Below are positions 1-12,700 of a stretch of DNA of 53,149 nt, one piece after another. The position numbers were made by a program, and so were the translations under genes. The first letter of the stretch is position 1. Every line of letters starts with the position of its first letter. The notes beneath the pieces are model-generated. The model saw only the letters and a program-made list of their open reading frames with translations, made no database searches and had not been told where the DNA came from. The DNA comes from Gonium pectorale (Eukaryota > Chlorophyta > Chlorophyceae > Chlamydomonadales > Volvocaceae): contig LSYV01000055.1 of the NCBI GenBank assembly GCA_001584585.1, positions 203,533 to 256,681 on the forward strand, read 5' to 3'.

Positions 1-3000
1 GGCTGAGGCCCCGAAACCACAACCGCCCGCAAAGCCGCCGCTGCAGCTGTTGCTGCCGACGTTTGGAGGCAGCTCGCAGCTCTGGACAACGGACTGGCGG
101 TGCTGCAGCGCCGCCGCTCCCGGCGGCGGCCAGTTTGCGTTGAACGACCCGGAGTGGCTAGGCGGCCCGCGCGGACGACCCTGGCCCGCAGCCAGGTCGG
201 CGCCAGGACCGGCCTGCGGCGGTGGCTGCTGCTGCTGCTGGCCCCACGAGGCAAACGGCTGCGACTGCTGCGGCAGCTGCGATGGCGGCTGCAGCATCTG
301 TACACCGTCCCCCGTCTCGTCTGTAATGCCGTAGCTAGGCCGGCGCAGGTACGCCGGCATTCCATGCTGCGGTGGCGACGGTTCGGAGTAGGGAGCAGCA
401 GCAGCGGCGCCGCCGGCGGGGCCCAGGGCCGGAAGCGGAATGGCCCCTGCGCCCGGTCCGCCGGCGCCCCCATGCGCCGAGAGGCGGTCTGCCGGCGGCA
501 GCGGACCGGTCATGGAACCGGCACGGCTCATGGGGCCTGCGCCGCCGCTGACGCTGCCGCTGAACGCGCCGCCGCTGACGCCGCCGGCACCGAGCGCCGC
601 CGGGCCCATCGCCACGTCTGCACCCAGTCCCCACTCCGGCAGTCCACCGCCGCCGTGTCCCGGGGAACCGCCCGTCGGCCACATGGCGACTGCGGCTGCG
701 GCGGCAGCTGACCCGTCGGCTGCTCCGTGCCCCACGTCCGCCGACATGCGACTGGCTGTGGTGACGAGGGAGGAAGATGGCGGAGGGGCAGAACCCACGC
801 CGGGAGGTCCAGTGTGGCGTGAGGGCGGCGGGGACGTGAAGGCGTCAAGGTGGAGGCTGGCGGCCGCGGCGTGCAGTGAGCGGGTGGGGCCCGAGGCGGC
901 CTCCAGTCCGCCGGAGAGAGGGGAGGGCGCGCCGCTCTGACCGCGGTCCAGGGCGGCGGCCTGCTGGCGGCGCCGCCGGGAGGCCGCCGATGCGGCTGCG
1001 TGGATATGCTTCGTCTTGTGGTAGTACTGCGGGGGCGCGGGGGGGCGTCGACGGGGGGTTACGCATAGGGCTTGCAGGTCAAGTGCCTGTCGGGTCTGTT
1101 GCAAGAGACGATCGCTCACAGAGCCCCGGCGCTGGCGCTGTAGACCACGAGAAGGTAAGGCTCAAGAGACGCGACGAGGGCCCGAACAGTGATGCGGGTT
1201 GCGCTCGAAATGGGCTGCCAGCCGTTAAGAAAACAAATATGCAGCCCTTCTGTCTACCATGTCGTGCCTTGCGTGCCTAAACAGCATGCACTCGCTGACC
1301 GACCGACACCACGATCGTCGACAATGGAGCAAGGCAACCCTCTCATTGAGCTCCCAAGCGCATCTGCCTCAAGGTTGCCCCCGGCACGTCTCGTCTCGTG
1401 CCCCCAATCCTCCTGCCTGTAGTGGCCCTGGCAACGCCAACGCTAACGCACCTTGCAGTCACATGCGGCCTCCTCGCCCGGCCCCCCACGCGCACGCACC
1501 TTGAGCTTGTACTTGGCCTGCCGTATCTCATCCAGCCGCGTGTCGATGGTGTGGTCCGGGTTGGCCAGGACGCAGGCGATCTCGGAAGAGATCTGGGACA
1601 GGATGCGCTGTGAGGGGATGGGGAGGGGGCGGAGGGAGGGGAGGGAGGAATGTGGGATCAAGAGGGGCTGGCTAACCCATGGGTCAACGGACGCGTTTCC
1701 GCTCTACGAGGTGGCCTGACGGCTACTTTACACCGCTGGGCGAGAGCTAGGGGTGTAACACGTGCAGCAAGAGCGCGCCAACTCCCTTGTTTGACCCGCA
1801 AGGATGCTAAACCAATTCCCCAATTGTCAAGGAAGTCTGCATACCAGAATGTGCCAAGAACAGTTGCACGTTGCCAGCCGGCTGTCCGATCTGGCGACAC
1901 TGCGGCTCGCTTGGCCCCACCCAAAGCGGCCGACGCCCGCCATCCCGTTCCCTGCCCGCGCCCACCTGCTTCTCCGGGTGCTTCATGTTCTTGTCGTTTG
2001 TAATGGTGTCCTGGGGGCGGAATCGCGCAGCCGGGCAGCGTTAGCCGGGTGGAAGATCAACGTGACCAGCTGGCATTACCGCCCGCCGCGGAGTCCTGTT
2101 ACAGACGTGCACGTGCACGCTCCTCCCCCCTCCCCTCCCCTCCCCTCCGTTCACAAACCCGTACATATTGCAGAGCATGTTGAAGGTGCAGCACGATCAC
2201 AATACAAGTACGTACATCAAGCTGCGTCGCAGCCGCTGCCAAGCCGCGCGCCCTGCCGGTGCACGAGAGCGCGAGCTAGCGCGGGCAGGAGGCCGCGACG
2301 GCACGTTTGCCAGCCACCACGATCCCACTACCAAGCCGCTCCACTCCTCCTTCGAGCGTCCTGCGCTCGTCGCCTTTCTCTTCATTACACCACCTCCCTC
2401 GCCCGCCCGCCCCACCCACCCTCAGGTTGTGTAGGCTGGAGAGCTTGCGATGGGGCCACCGGTGCACACTGTGCGCCCGGCAGCTGCGCTTGAGACGAGA
2501 CAGACTGATGTTGAGGGCGCGAGCAGCATCCTTGCTTGGGAGGTGGTACACCTGGGGTGGAAACAGGAGGAGCGGGCGGGGAGACGGGCTGGCTATTATC
2601 ATAGGGACCGGTGGTGGACGTTCTGTATCGCTGACGCTAGGACGTAGACGCCTTGGCATGTCAGCAGATGAGACCGCTACATAAACATACAGCTGGATGT
2701 ACTGTCGGTTGGGCGCTTTGCGATGTGCATGGACAAGCAAAACTGATCTGGGTGGGGACAGCGAGCGGCGGCGCACAAGGCGTCCAGAACGGCAGCGGAG
2801 GCCATGTGGCTCGCACTCAGCAGGCACTTCGGGACAGCCGTGGCCTGATGGCCATATGCCACATGCATTTTCTGCAATCTGCATGTCCACATATAATAAT
2901 AAAGGAGGCTCAGCAGCATCAATTAGGCCGAGCAGATCTCACCGACTGCAGCTGCTGCAGGCTGACCGCGTCATCAAAAGCATCGGCTCCCTCGTGGTCA

Positions 3001-3368
3001 CTACCGTCCTCATCGCTCGCCGCCTCCATCTGGCTCGAGGCTCCCATGCGCGCGCCGGCGGCCCCGGACGATGATGGCCGCGCGCTAACCTTTAGGGGTG
3101 CGTTTCGCACAGCAAGGTCTGAGCCATAAACCGCCGAAGTCATAATGCCATTTGGCCAAGAGGTTTGATCGGATGGCTCATAAACGGCGTTGCCGGGCGC
3201 CGGTCCCGGGGGCCACTCATGATTCATGGCCGAGCTGAAGGCCGTCTGCTGCGGCGAGTGGCGGGCTGGCTGGTAGTGGAAAGCTGCGCTGTAGGAGTTC
3301 GATGCCGGCGGACAGGGTCCAGGCGAGCCTACGCGGCGCGGACGCAGAGAGGGTTTGTCATACGGCAT
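1..3368 (-). CDS. RWP-RK domain transcription factor (3' end beyond window)
   Basis: Putative nuclear DNA-binding regulator of the plant/algal RWP-RK family, whose members control nitrogen responses and gamete/mating programmes. Exons, read leftward: 3368-2943, 2551-2420, 2010-1966, 1607-1500 and 1026-<1; all introns are phase 0. Residues 143-186 hold the diagnostic block, from VYHLPSKDAARALNIS through LKRSCRAHS to RWPHRKLSSL (RWPHRKL at 173-179). It is followed by DTITNDKNMKHPEKQ and a helical stretch (202-237), then a basic patch with YYHKTKHIH and RRRRQQ. The first 142 residues are low complexity with an acidic segment just before the domain. After the basic patch, the last exon is at least 342 codons of Gly/Ala/Pro/Ser/Gln-rich sequence, open to the window edge, so the protein has at least 579 residues. 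The start at 3368 is the first true ATG of the best-supported frame; 3425 is an in-frame alternative. The family call is firm; the subfamily and target genes are unknown. Confidence 0.85.
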
Positions 3369-5447
3369 GGCGCAGAGGTGACGACGACACAGCCTTGGCA
3401 GCCGTCGGTCGCACCTGGTATGCACTGCATTGTTTGCTATAGAAGTTCTGAGTCCAGGCCAGGCTGAGGCTGGCCTCGCCAGCGGCAGACCGATGCGTTG
3501 TAGGAAGCGTTTACCACCCCACCGGACGCGATCGCTGCACTAAGACACAATACTACACAATGCAGTAGGAGAACCAGTGATTCAGCCGATCCGGGATGCT
3601 TCCTAAACTTCGCAGTGCCGGGCCAACCGCTCGTCGGCCGAGCGCTGTTTCCTTGAGCGGAGTTTGGGTGTCAGGCTACTCAGACTTCGAGTCAGCGTAC
3701 CAGACTTGTACAACGATGGAGCGAAGTCGGGTATATTGCGGAGGCGGGGCCACTTCGCGCCGCACGACAGCTCTTCCCAACGAACTTCCGAGCGCAACAT
3801 AACCTACTCTGTACTGACACAGCTTTACTAAACACTCGGCACGCAAGCAGGCGCCTTTCGAGTGTTTGCCGCGCAGGCATACAAGAGTGGTTGGTTACGA
3901 AAGCGACCAACTATACGAAGGGGACAAGCAACGGGGCAGACTGCAAGATCTCTATATATAATGATTGCTTGTTGGTGAATGCCTGTGTATGTGCGCTACA
4001 ACCTTGAACGCAAATTGCAAGGCTGTTGTATCATCATAGGTTTTACGCACAGCGATCAAGTGAGAAACTGCTGGCAATGACCCATAGACCCTGCATCGCC
4101 TTGGAAGGAACGTGTGCAGAATCTGCAGATTTTAACTCTGACTGACCACAGGTCAGGGGAGGGGATCTCCCCTGCATGCCCCTGCCACAGGTGGCTCGGG
4201 CCGTCGGGCGGGCTCTAAAAAGGCCCCACATCCTATGCCCGCAAATGCCCGCATCAACCCAGCCGACCCATTAGACATGTATGTGTGCTGGATGTGCGCG
4301 GAAATGCGCGAGTTATGTGGTGTGCTGTGCCAAATACCCACCGGGTAAGCCGGTAAGCCGTTCTTTGGGAGGCGGAACGAACGTCACATGCGTTGAGTTT
4401 ATTGTACCCACCCGCCCTACTGGAAACGGCGCGCCTTCGAGTGTGCATGACCGTAGAGGCGGGATCCCTCTTTCTCTGCCGATTTCTCGTCTTTTACCCG
4501 ACTGCCAGTGGGTCGCAGCCAAGGCTGTCAAGTGGCGCCAAACGGCAGATTAGCTCATGATAAACACGGAGAGAGCGAGGGAGGGCGTGTCAGGAACATG
4601 TGACGCAGGCAGCTGGCATCCCGCATCATAGCTCACAGCACGAAAGGGCGTTTCCGAACGGGTAAGACAATCCCACTTGCATAGGCTTGTTTCCTTCCGA
4701 GGCGAACATTTCTTATGAGGTGGAGCGGGCGGAGGGGGGTAGAGGATTGGAAGGTAGACAGACCCGTGGCAGGACGCACACGCACGCACACCTTCCGGGT
4801 TGAAAGAGGCAAAGAATGCTTCTGCGTCTGCGTCTGCGTAAGAGGTCCCTGTGCGTGCCAGGGACGGACTCCAGCAAGGGGCGGGGTGCAAATGGCACTT
4901 TCGCAAGGCAAACCTGCGCAGTGCAAAGGGGGTGTTGTCGTGGTCCTCCCTCAGCCTCACAATCTTCGACACGCACTTGACATGTGACCATGTGAGGCGC
5001 TGTACGTTTCGGGGGAGGCGGCTGGCCGAATGTTGATTGAGGTCCTCCCACTCGGCGTGGGCAAACCACCCTCCCCTCAAGTGCAATACTTTAGCAGCAG
5101 CAGCATGCAACAACTCCGCCGCATAGGAGCCGGCCACTCTCACAGCACGGCGGCTCAGCTGTCAGATCCAAATCTCATGTTCCTGTGTTGTTCTGCAAGC
5201 AAGGACCACTACAGCAACTGACATGTCCCGGCCTAAACGGTTTGGGCCTCTATTTTCATACTGACCTTTTGGTCGCCTTGATGACACGAAGCAATTAGCT
5301 GCAACACTTTCAATTCATAGTTGTTTAAACCATGAACTGCTAATCTCATAGTAAAAAGTTGCGAAAAATGTTGCTTTCCAATAACAGCCGTGCGGCCTTG
5401 CCTGTCTACTAGTACGTTCGGGCTCGATTATTCGTAACATCCTTACT
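3369..5447. other. 2.1-kb divergent intergenic region
   Basis: This lies between the starts of the RWP-RK gene (minus) and MOC1 (plus) and should hold both promoters and 5' UTRs. I see no exon with convincing composition and splice sites. An open frame of 197 codons on the minus strand (4550-5143) resembles no family I know and has ordinary composition. Confidence 0.5.
3953..3962. promoter_or_regulatory. TATA-like AT run
   Basis: TATATATAAT in an otherwise GC-rich divergent intergenic region. It sits about 585 bp upstream of the RWP-RK start codon and 1.5 kb from MOC1, so it could serve either gene or neither. No transcript start can be seen. Confidence 0.2.
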
Positions 5448-8400
5448 ATGGCGGCGCCGCAGCTTGGCGGCGCCGCAGGTGGGCTGCGTTGGCGATGGCT
5501 TGCACCGCGCGGTGTGCAGGCAGTCTCCACGCCCGTGTGGCCGGCCTCGCCGCTATCTACAGCCAGCTGCGCCTTTCCACCGCAGCCGCGGTTGTCTGGC
5601 TGCCTGGCAGCAGGCCCTGCCATACCTCCCTGCCGCACCAGCGTGTTTGGAGGCTGCCCAAACTGCCCCAACCAGCCGTCCCCCGGTGCCCGTAGAATGT
5701 CGGCCACGGCGCCTCCTGCCGCGAGCAGCACCGCCACCTGCGCTCCGACCGCGACCCGCCAGAGCAACCGAGCTCCCCGCTCACCCGACGCGGCCACAGC
5801 TGCCCCCGCAGCCACCACCGCTACCGCCCCTTCCGCGGCATCCGCCGGCACCACCGCGGTCGCCACTCCCGCCAGCGGCACCGCAAGCGCTGCGTCTCCC
5901 AGCGCAGGGCCGCTGGTCAGAGCCCCGCTCCTGCGCTCACCGGTCCCCGCCCAGGCGGCGCGGCGCATCATGGCGGTCGCCATGGGCTCCGGGGGCTTGG
6001 CCTCTGCCGCATTATCCTCGTCGTCCTCACAAGCGGCCATGCCCACCCGCCATATCGTAGCTGCGGTGGATCCAGACCTGAGCGGCGCCCTTGCCGTGAT
6101 CTATTGGGACGAATATCCTGCCGCACAAGCTTCGGGCCCCGGCCTGGGTTGGGGGCCGGCTACCGCCTCAGCTTCGGATGCAGCGTCATCAGCCCCCGAT
6201 CCAGCTGAGCCCACTACCGCAGCGACCACGGCTGCAAAGGCCGAGCTCCTGGAGATGGCCGGTAGTGCGGAGCTCGGGGGGGACTCGGATGCAGGCGAGG
6301 ACGCGGAGGCACAGGCGGAGGGCGGGCTGTTGCTGCCTGCGCCGCCGCTGCCGCCGGCCGACCGGTCGCGATGGACGGTGCGCGTATGGGACATGCCGGT
6401 CAGTGCGGCGGAGCGACAGAAGCCCACGGCCGCGGGTGGCGTGGCACGCCGCAGGTGTGAGCGCTCGCGGGGAGGGGGCCTACTATGACAGTCGAAACGG
6501 CGGCACTGCCGCTTCGGAGCGCAGCTCGGCGCGTCCGCCCGGCTTTGCCGGGGCGCGGAGGATAAGCGCCCTTGGCGGACAGCAAGCCGGGCGCTGCATG
6601 CCCTCGCGGCTTACCTCTGAAGTACCCGCACCACCCCGCCTGGCGTCTGTCCCACGTCCCTTTTCATTACATCCCCTCCGGTACCCTTTGCCTGGCGTCG
6701 CCTACCCCTGCCCACACCTTGCGCGTACCCGGCATCCCACAGGCTGTTGCACGTAGCTGGCGCTCGGGCGGTGCTCGCCAGCGCACTCCGCTTCGCGCTG
6801 CCGCCCCGCGGGTCGAATCATCGTGTGGCCCTGTACGGCTACGTGGAGGTGCCGCCCATCCTGCCGGGGGACGGCAACATATCCGCGTACACCAGCCGTG
6901 AGTCCTCCGCACCGGTATGCACTCGCGGCTCTCTACAAGTGCTTGTGCGGTGTGCCTGCTCTGGAGACATGGCACCGTCGCGTGTCCGTGCTTTCCTTCC
7001 TGGCGCACGGCCGTGCAACTCCCGCGCCTGCCCTGTGCCCCGCCACTGCCGCGCAGTGTTCAGCACGGGTGTCTGGTTGGGCTTGCTGTCCGGCATGGGC
7101 TTCATGGTGAGCTTCATGGGCCATCGGCGGGTGGCGGGAAATGCGCGGACCTTGGTGGCATCCCGGACGGCCGGCCCAACCGCGCGGATACGACATCCCT
7201 GAGCTGCGGCTGTATGGTCCACAACAAGGGGCCGTCCTGGCTGCCGGTGTTATGCCGCGCAGCGCGTCGCGAAGGGTCGGTCAGTTGGCTGTGTCCCCAA
7301 GAGCCTTCAAGCTCTCGGCGTGGGTCCGTTCTAGGCATGAGTTAAGTCCGGTTCTTGCGCTGCACAGGTAGGCTCGACGCCCGTCCGGAGATGGAAGACC
7401 GACCTGGGGCTCTTCGGCGCACGCGGCAAGGACGCGGCGCTGGACCTTGCGCGCGCCCTCTTCCCTGATCACGTCAAGATCCTAACGTAAGATCCAAACG
7501 TCTTCAGCTGACGTGACGGTGCGTACCTCCCCTGCTCTGTGCTCACTGGCCTTCGCCAGGCCTTCCGATCGCTGGACTGCGGGAATGACAGACGGCTGAA
7601 GCCCGCAAGCACCACCACAACCCTTGCAACACGTCGTCTCGGTTCGCCAAGTAGCGTTAAGCATCGCACTCTTAGCTAATTCCTGTTGCTTTCGGAACCC
7701 CTCTTTGTTATTGTACCGCGGCCTGTGCGCCGGCCCGCCTTCCAATCCCACTCCCCCCCATGTGCCAACACGCCGCTCCCTACGCGCCCCCTACGCGTGT
7801 CATCGTTACGGGCTCTTCCGACCGCACGCTGCCCTCCCGCAGGCTCAAGAAGCACCACGGCCGGGCCGACGCCCTGCTCATCGCAGCCTGGGCGCTCGGC
7901 GCGTGCCTGCCCCCTCGGCTGTCCGCCACCATGCGGCGAAGCCACATCACCATTGACCAAGTGCTGGCAAAGTACCCGGGCGTGGGGCTGGCGTGGGGGG
8001 AGCCGCGGCCGCCGGCGCCGACCGACGCGTATGGCAACCTGCTCATGCCGGAGCTGGACTTGGCCGAGGAGGTGAGAACCGTGGGTGCCCGGTCTGCCTT
8101 TGTTTCACCAGTTTAAGAATCCCTGGCATGCGTTGCATAGAAAGCTGGGACACAAGTGTTCAACGGTGAAATACCCACAAACTTTCAGCTTCCGGACTCA
8201 GTGGGATCCTGTCGCCTCGCTCCACCTCGCAGACTGAGGCCGCACAAACAAAGGCAGACCGGGCAGAGGCGGCTCGTGCGGCGGCCGCAGAGCGGAAGCT
8301 AGCCAAAGGAAGCGGCGGCGCCCGGCGACGCCGCAAGCCCGCCGATGATGCCGGCGACAAGGCGGTAGCCAACTTGGATGGTGACGAAGCGGGGGGTGCA

Positions 8401-8808
8401 GCCCGCCAGGGCGCCTTGGGGATGAGCGGCGGCCAGGGCGGCGAGGAAACGACACCCAAGCGAAGCCGCCGTCGGGCAGCGGCCCGGGGCGCGGCTGCTG
8501 AGGAGGAGGCGACGGGGAGCGCTGTGGCTGGCGCTAATGCCGAGGAGGTGCAGTCTTCGGTTGTGGCGGCGCCCCGCCGCCGCGCACGTGGCGCGGGACG
8601 GACCTCCGATGTGGCAGGGCAACGCGTGGCGCAGGAAGGCGCGGAGGGTGTGAACGGGGCCGGCGGCTTGAGTGCCGAGGCCGCTGCGGGAGCCGAGCAG
8701 GCAGGCGACGGCCTGGGCCTGGGGGAACGGTCGCAGGTTGCCCCCGGAAAGCCTGCGCGAAAGGGGCGGGCTGGCAAAGAGAGCAGGGTAGCTAGTGCCC
8801 AAAGCTGA
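5448..8808 (+). CDS. MOC1: MOC1-like chloroplast Holliday-junction resolvase
   Basis: RuvC-fold resolvase that cleaves four-way junctions in plastid DNA so that nucleoids can segregate; loss gives the monokaryotic-chloroplast phenotype in Chlamydomonas. Exons 5448-6454, 6743-6897, 7057-7106, 7368-7486, 7843-8071 and 8233-8808 give 711 residues. The first acidic site is in IVAAVDPDLSGALAV (D208). YVEVPP supplies E371. STGVWLGLLSG and VRRWKTDLGL follow the family core. LKKHHGRADALLIAAWALG (K447, H448/H449, D453) is the typical last RuvC-like motif. The first 200 residues are Ala/Pro/Arg-rich and probably contain a plastid transit peptide. After the core comes a 190-residue tail: an Ala/Glu/Lys helix (TEAAQTKADRAEAARAA) and then Arg/Lys-rich clusters such as KRSRRRAAARG. 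The acceptor of the last exon is taken at 8232 because it keeps frame after DLAEE; one at 8188 would break it. Confidence 0.88.
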
Positions 8809-9738
8809 TGGGCCTCGCCTGGCACATCCGTACCGTGATAGTTGCGCCGGGATGTGCGCGAGCTGTGGCCCCCTTCCACTGGGTCCGAGATGAGAGCCCC
8901 CATTCAGCGCAGGGACTTGAGTTGCAGCGCCCATCCTGATACAGAGGGTGTTGAGCGAGCGCTAATCGGCCTGTGATGCGACCAACAAACAGATGTTACG
9001 AGGAAGCCACCCCTAGTGAAGTACGCACACGTGCACGTAAAGGAGTCTTACTAATTGGATACTTGCGGGCTGAGTTGACGGCGGTCAAGCTGTAACATGT
9101 TAGGCAGGGCCACTCATCACGTTCACCTTGCACGGGTTTACGTCCACAGAGCGCTAGGCCGGCCCTATATGATAGCACGAATCGCCATGTGGGCGAAGCG
9201 CACACCTCTCTAAGCCAACACTGGGTCATTGGCCTCCACAGTCTGTCCTGCACAATAGTCGCACCCGCCTTCCATCCGCACTCCAGTGCTCAGCCAGACA
9301 TTAAGGATAGCGGCACGGTCCCCCCCTTGCAGCCTGAAACATCAGAATCCATATGCGACGATTTTCTCCCTGGTTGTGAGCTCACGACCTGCAAGCCCTG
9401 GCACGGCACACACGCCCGCACACATATAAATACCTAGATACCTTCGCATGTCCGCGTGTAACCGAAACCTACACAAGTCACGGGTGCACGCGAAACTAAA
9501 CTCATACTGTGCAGTCATACGATCCACCAGGTCTATTATGCAGGTGCGCCCCAGCAGCCTCCCACTAAGCTGCCCCGGAGTACGGGAAGCTGCCCTGGAC
9601 GCGCATCGCACGATAGTAGTAATACGACTGATAAGCCAAACGGCAATCACGGCCTACAGGCAGTCGCGTGCCAGGCAAACTCCCTGCTTTGGTGCCCCCT
9701 TGATATGCGTCTTCACCGCCAGCCGCTCCTAGGCTTCT
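8809..9738. other. Convergent 3' intergenic region
   Basis: This lies between the stop codons of MOC1 (plus) and the coiled-coil gene (minus). It contains a plausible MOC1 polyadenylation signal; nothing else is recognisable. Confidence 0.5.
9091..9095 (+). terminator. TGTAA polyadenylation signal for MOC1
   Basis: TGTAA 283 bp after the MOC1 stop codon. TGTAA is the usual poly(A) signal of volvocine nuclear genes. Confidence 0.5.
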
Positions 9739-12700
9739 TCATTCGTACAGCGGGTTATCACGCCGCATGACGGCATCGCTGGTCGTGATTGCTATAACGC
9801 CTGTCGTCCCATGCGGCGGCACGGCTGTAGTCCCCTGCTCCGCCAGCAGCTTGCGATCCTCCACTGTAGCCTGCTCCCCATCTTGCAGCGCTTCGGGATT
9901 GTGGTGATCACGAGCGCTGTGGAACACAGGGTTGTCTACGGTCGCCACCCCCGGGTACCGCTCGTGGGGCGCTGGGCTTGCGGGCACAGACGCAAACAGC
10001 TGCGGCGCAGGGCTGGGGGGCGCAGGAGTGGCCACCATCGCAGTCGTAGCCAGGCGCGCGGCGATGCCTGACGACGGCGGCTCCTCGGCCTCGAACCCGG
10101 GCGCCGAGGCCGCCGGTGCCGACGAGCCTTGACCGATTGCAGCACCGTCATCGCTGAAGCTTCCCGCGCTCGCTGAGGTCCCCGCGGGACGGGGCGCACC
10201 GGCCCTCGCTTCCTCCCCCGAGGACGCCGGTCCGCTGCTACCGGGCCGAGATGCGCCGCCAGCTGGAGATGAGGACGCTGCTGCTGCTGCCGAGACATCT
10301 GTCCTCTCTGCGGCAGCCGCCGACCACGGGTAGGGTGCAGGTACCGCCCACTGCGCGTCCCTATGAATGCTGCGGGAGGAGCGCGAGAAGGCGGTGAGAG
10401 CCTCAGCAGCCTCGTGGCTGCGGCGCGGCGCCCCGCTGACAGTGTCAGAGGCGGAGCACGCCAGATTGCCACCGGGTGCAAGTTCAGGCCCCGACGCTGC
10501 TGGCACGGGAGGGTACGCCACAGCGGCAACCGTCGAAGACGTGGATGCATCAGGCCCCACCTGCGCCCCCGACCACCGGCCCCCCGCCTCTATGGACCCG
10601 ATGCTAAGGCGTGAATGGGACGCCTGGGCCTCCTCAGAGCCGGCAATCTGCGGGTACACCGCCGGAGGGACGTAGCTCGCCGACGTTGCCGTGTCCGCCT
10701 CGAACGCGGCGGCGCCCGGGGGCACGTAACTGCCATGGTCGTAGGAGGCCGCGGGCGACGGCCCGACGTGCTGGTGCGTCTGCTGCTGAAGATGGAGCTG
10801 GTGTTGTTGGCTGGCGGTGGCCACCGACCGGGTGCGCGAGGACGACGAGGCGGAGGACAGCGTCGAGGCCGCGCCCAACGACTGCCGATGCGCCGGCATG
10901 GAGTAGAGGCCCGGGCCCGAAGTTCCCAGCGATGCCCGCGGCGGGGCCTGCTGGTGGCTTGCCGCGCGTGTGAAGCCCCAAGTCCTCTCCAGCACCAGGA
11001 CCTCGGCCTCCTCCGCTGCCAGCTCCGCCTGCAGCGCGCCGGCCTCCTCGTACATCTCCGACCCCACCGCCTCCTCAAGCGAGGCGCGGCTCAGGTTGAG
11101 GCAGAACACAAGGTACCTACGGGAACCAGGTACCGGAAAGCCTATCATATGTACCTTGCAAGTCTTTGATAACATGCTCCGGGTATTTTGCATATTGATG
11201 CACGCCGGCAACTGGTGCCCAGTGAAGCATTTACATGCATGTTGAAATGTCGTTTGCATTGATGGCGCACATGTACTGGAGCGCTACAGTGTTCTTGACA
11301 CATGCACACAGGAATGCGGGCGGGGAGCCGGAAGACATGCACCAGCCCGCATGCGACGCACGTAGATTAGACTAAGCGCATCCCATCACGGCATTGCATA
11401 GGGTCACCCCAGAGAGAATTCTGGGCCGCATCGGGGGCTACGGTGGTGGTCGCCGCCGAACTAACATGCAGGGACATCGCCCTGTCGACTACCTCGGGAG
11501 CTGGGTCCTACACCGACGCCATCACTTTCGCGCTTGCGCTCGTCGTATGCGTTTTTCCTTTTCAACACAGGAATGAACGCCCTTGTGTTACCTGTGGTGC
11601 GCCTGCGCAGCCGCTCGCTGCGCTTCGTGCACCATGGCCCGCAGCTCCTCCAGCTCCGATACCTTGCTATTCTCGGTCGCCGCCAGCTCCGCGAGAGCTC
11701 CCGATAGCCGAGTAAGCTCTGCCGCCGCCAGGTCAGCCTGAACAAGTCACCGAATGCATGATACCGTTAGGGAACGCCATGCCCGCACTCGCTCCTCAGG
11801 CCTAGTGCATCGTCCGCGCTGACTAAGTCGGCAAAAGGTACATGCCGCCTTCACCGGAAGTGACAAGTAGCAGCCAGCATTAAGGTGAAGACAGACAATC
11901 CTTACACAATACACTTGCCTACCTGCACTGACAAGGTGCGGAGCTCGGCTGACAGCCGGGCAGCTTCCCGGAAGTCCTGGAAAAGGGCCAGACCACCCAG
12001 TCAAAGAATGCTCAAGCGCTCGCGACACACCACGTGTAGGTGTTGACAGGTTGACAGGGGCAGGACCCAGCCTTCTACAACGCCCTGCCTGACGCCCTGC
12101 CGTGTTTGCCTCGCACCCAGAAAGCCTTCCAACGGGTCGCTAACACCCAGTCCGCTAAGCTCTCACCTTTGCGGCAGCCGCTGCGCGTTTTGCAGCCTCT
12201 AGTTGTGGGATCACCCGTTGCAGCGCTGTAAGGCGCTCCTGTGCTGCCGAACGCTCCGCCGCCAGCCGCGCATGTTGCTCCGCGAGCCGCGACAGGTCCG
12301 AGCCCAAGTCAGCAATGCACCTGCGTCCAGGAGTGCAACCTGAATACGCGTGCCGAAGCGCCAGGCACCACAAAATTGAATTTCTGCAAGTTATGAACCG
12401 TGGTGGTTGATGTTGACCGCATTACACCACGCTTCAACCTCAATGCAGTGCTTACTTCTCCAGACCCTTGAGTTCCTCCCGCGCTGCTTCGTCCTCGCGC
12501 AAGAGGCGCTCCCGCTGCTCTTGGCTCCGCGCTTCCGCGGCCACCCTCGCAGCGAGCGCCTCAGCATCCGTGCGCATGGCTTCTGCTGCGCCACCGAGAG
12601 CCTCGGCCTGCACCCGCAGCTGCGCCTGGTGCTCCTCCACAGCGGCCGACCGAGCAGCTGCTTGGCGCTCACTCTCCTGTGGCTCAAATGCGGTGATGAG

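Noticed and set aside
2155..2190. Possible extra RWP-RK exon around FNMLCNMYG
   Set aside because: No AG acceptor precedes it, and the flanking phase-0 exons join perfectly without it.
4550..5143. 197-codon minus-strand open frame in the RWP-RK/MOC1 intergenic region
   Set aside because: No recognisable domain, composition not gene-like, and other long frames overlap it. Kept only as a possible lineage-specific gene needing transcript evidence.
5315..6046. 243-codon minus-strand open frame opposite MOC1 exon 1
   Set aside because: Antisense shadow of the Ala/Pro-rich N-terminus of MOC1; Ala/Gly-rich only because the opposite strand is GC-rich.
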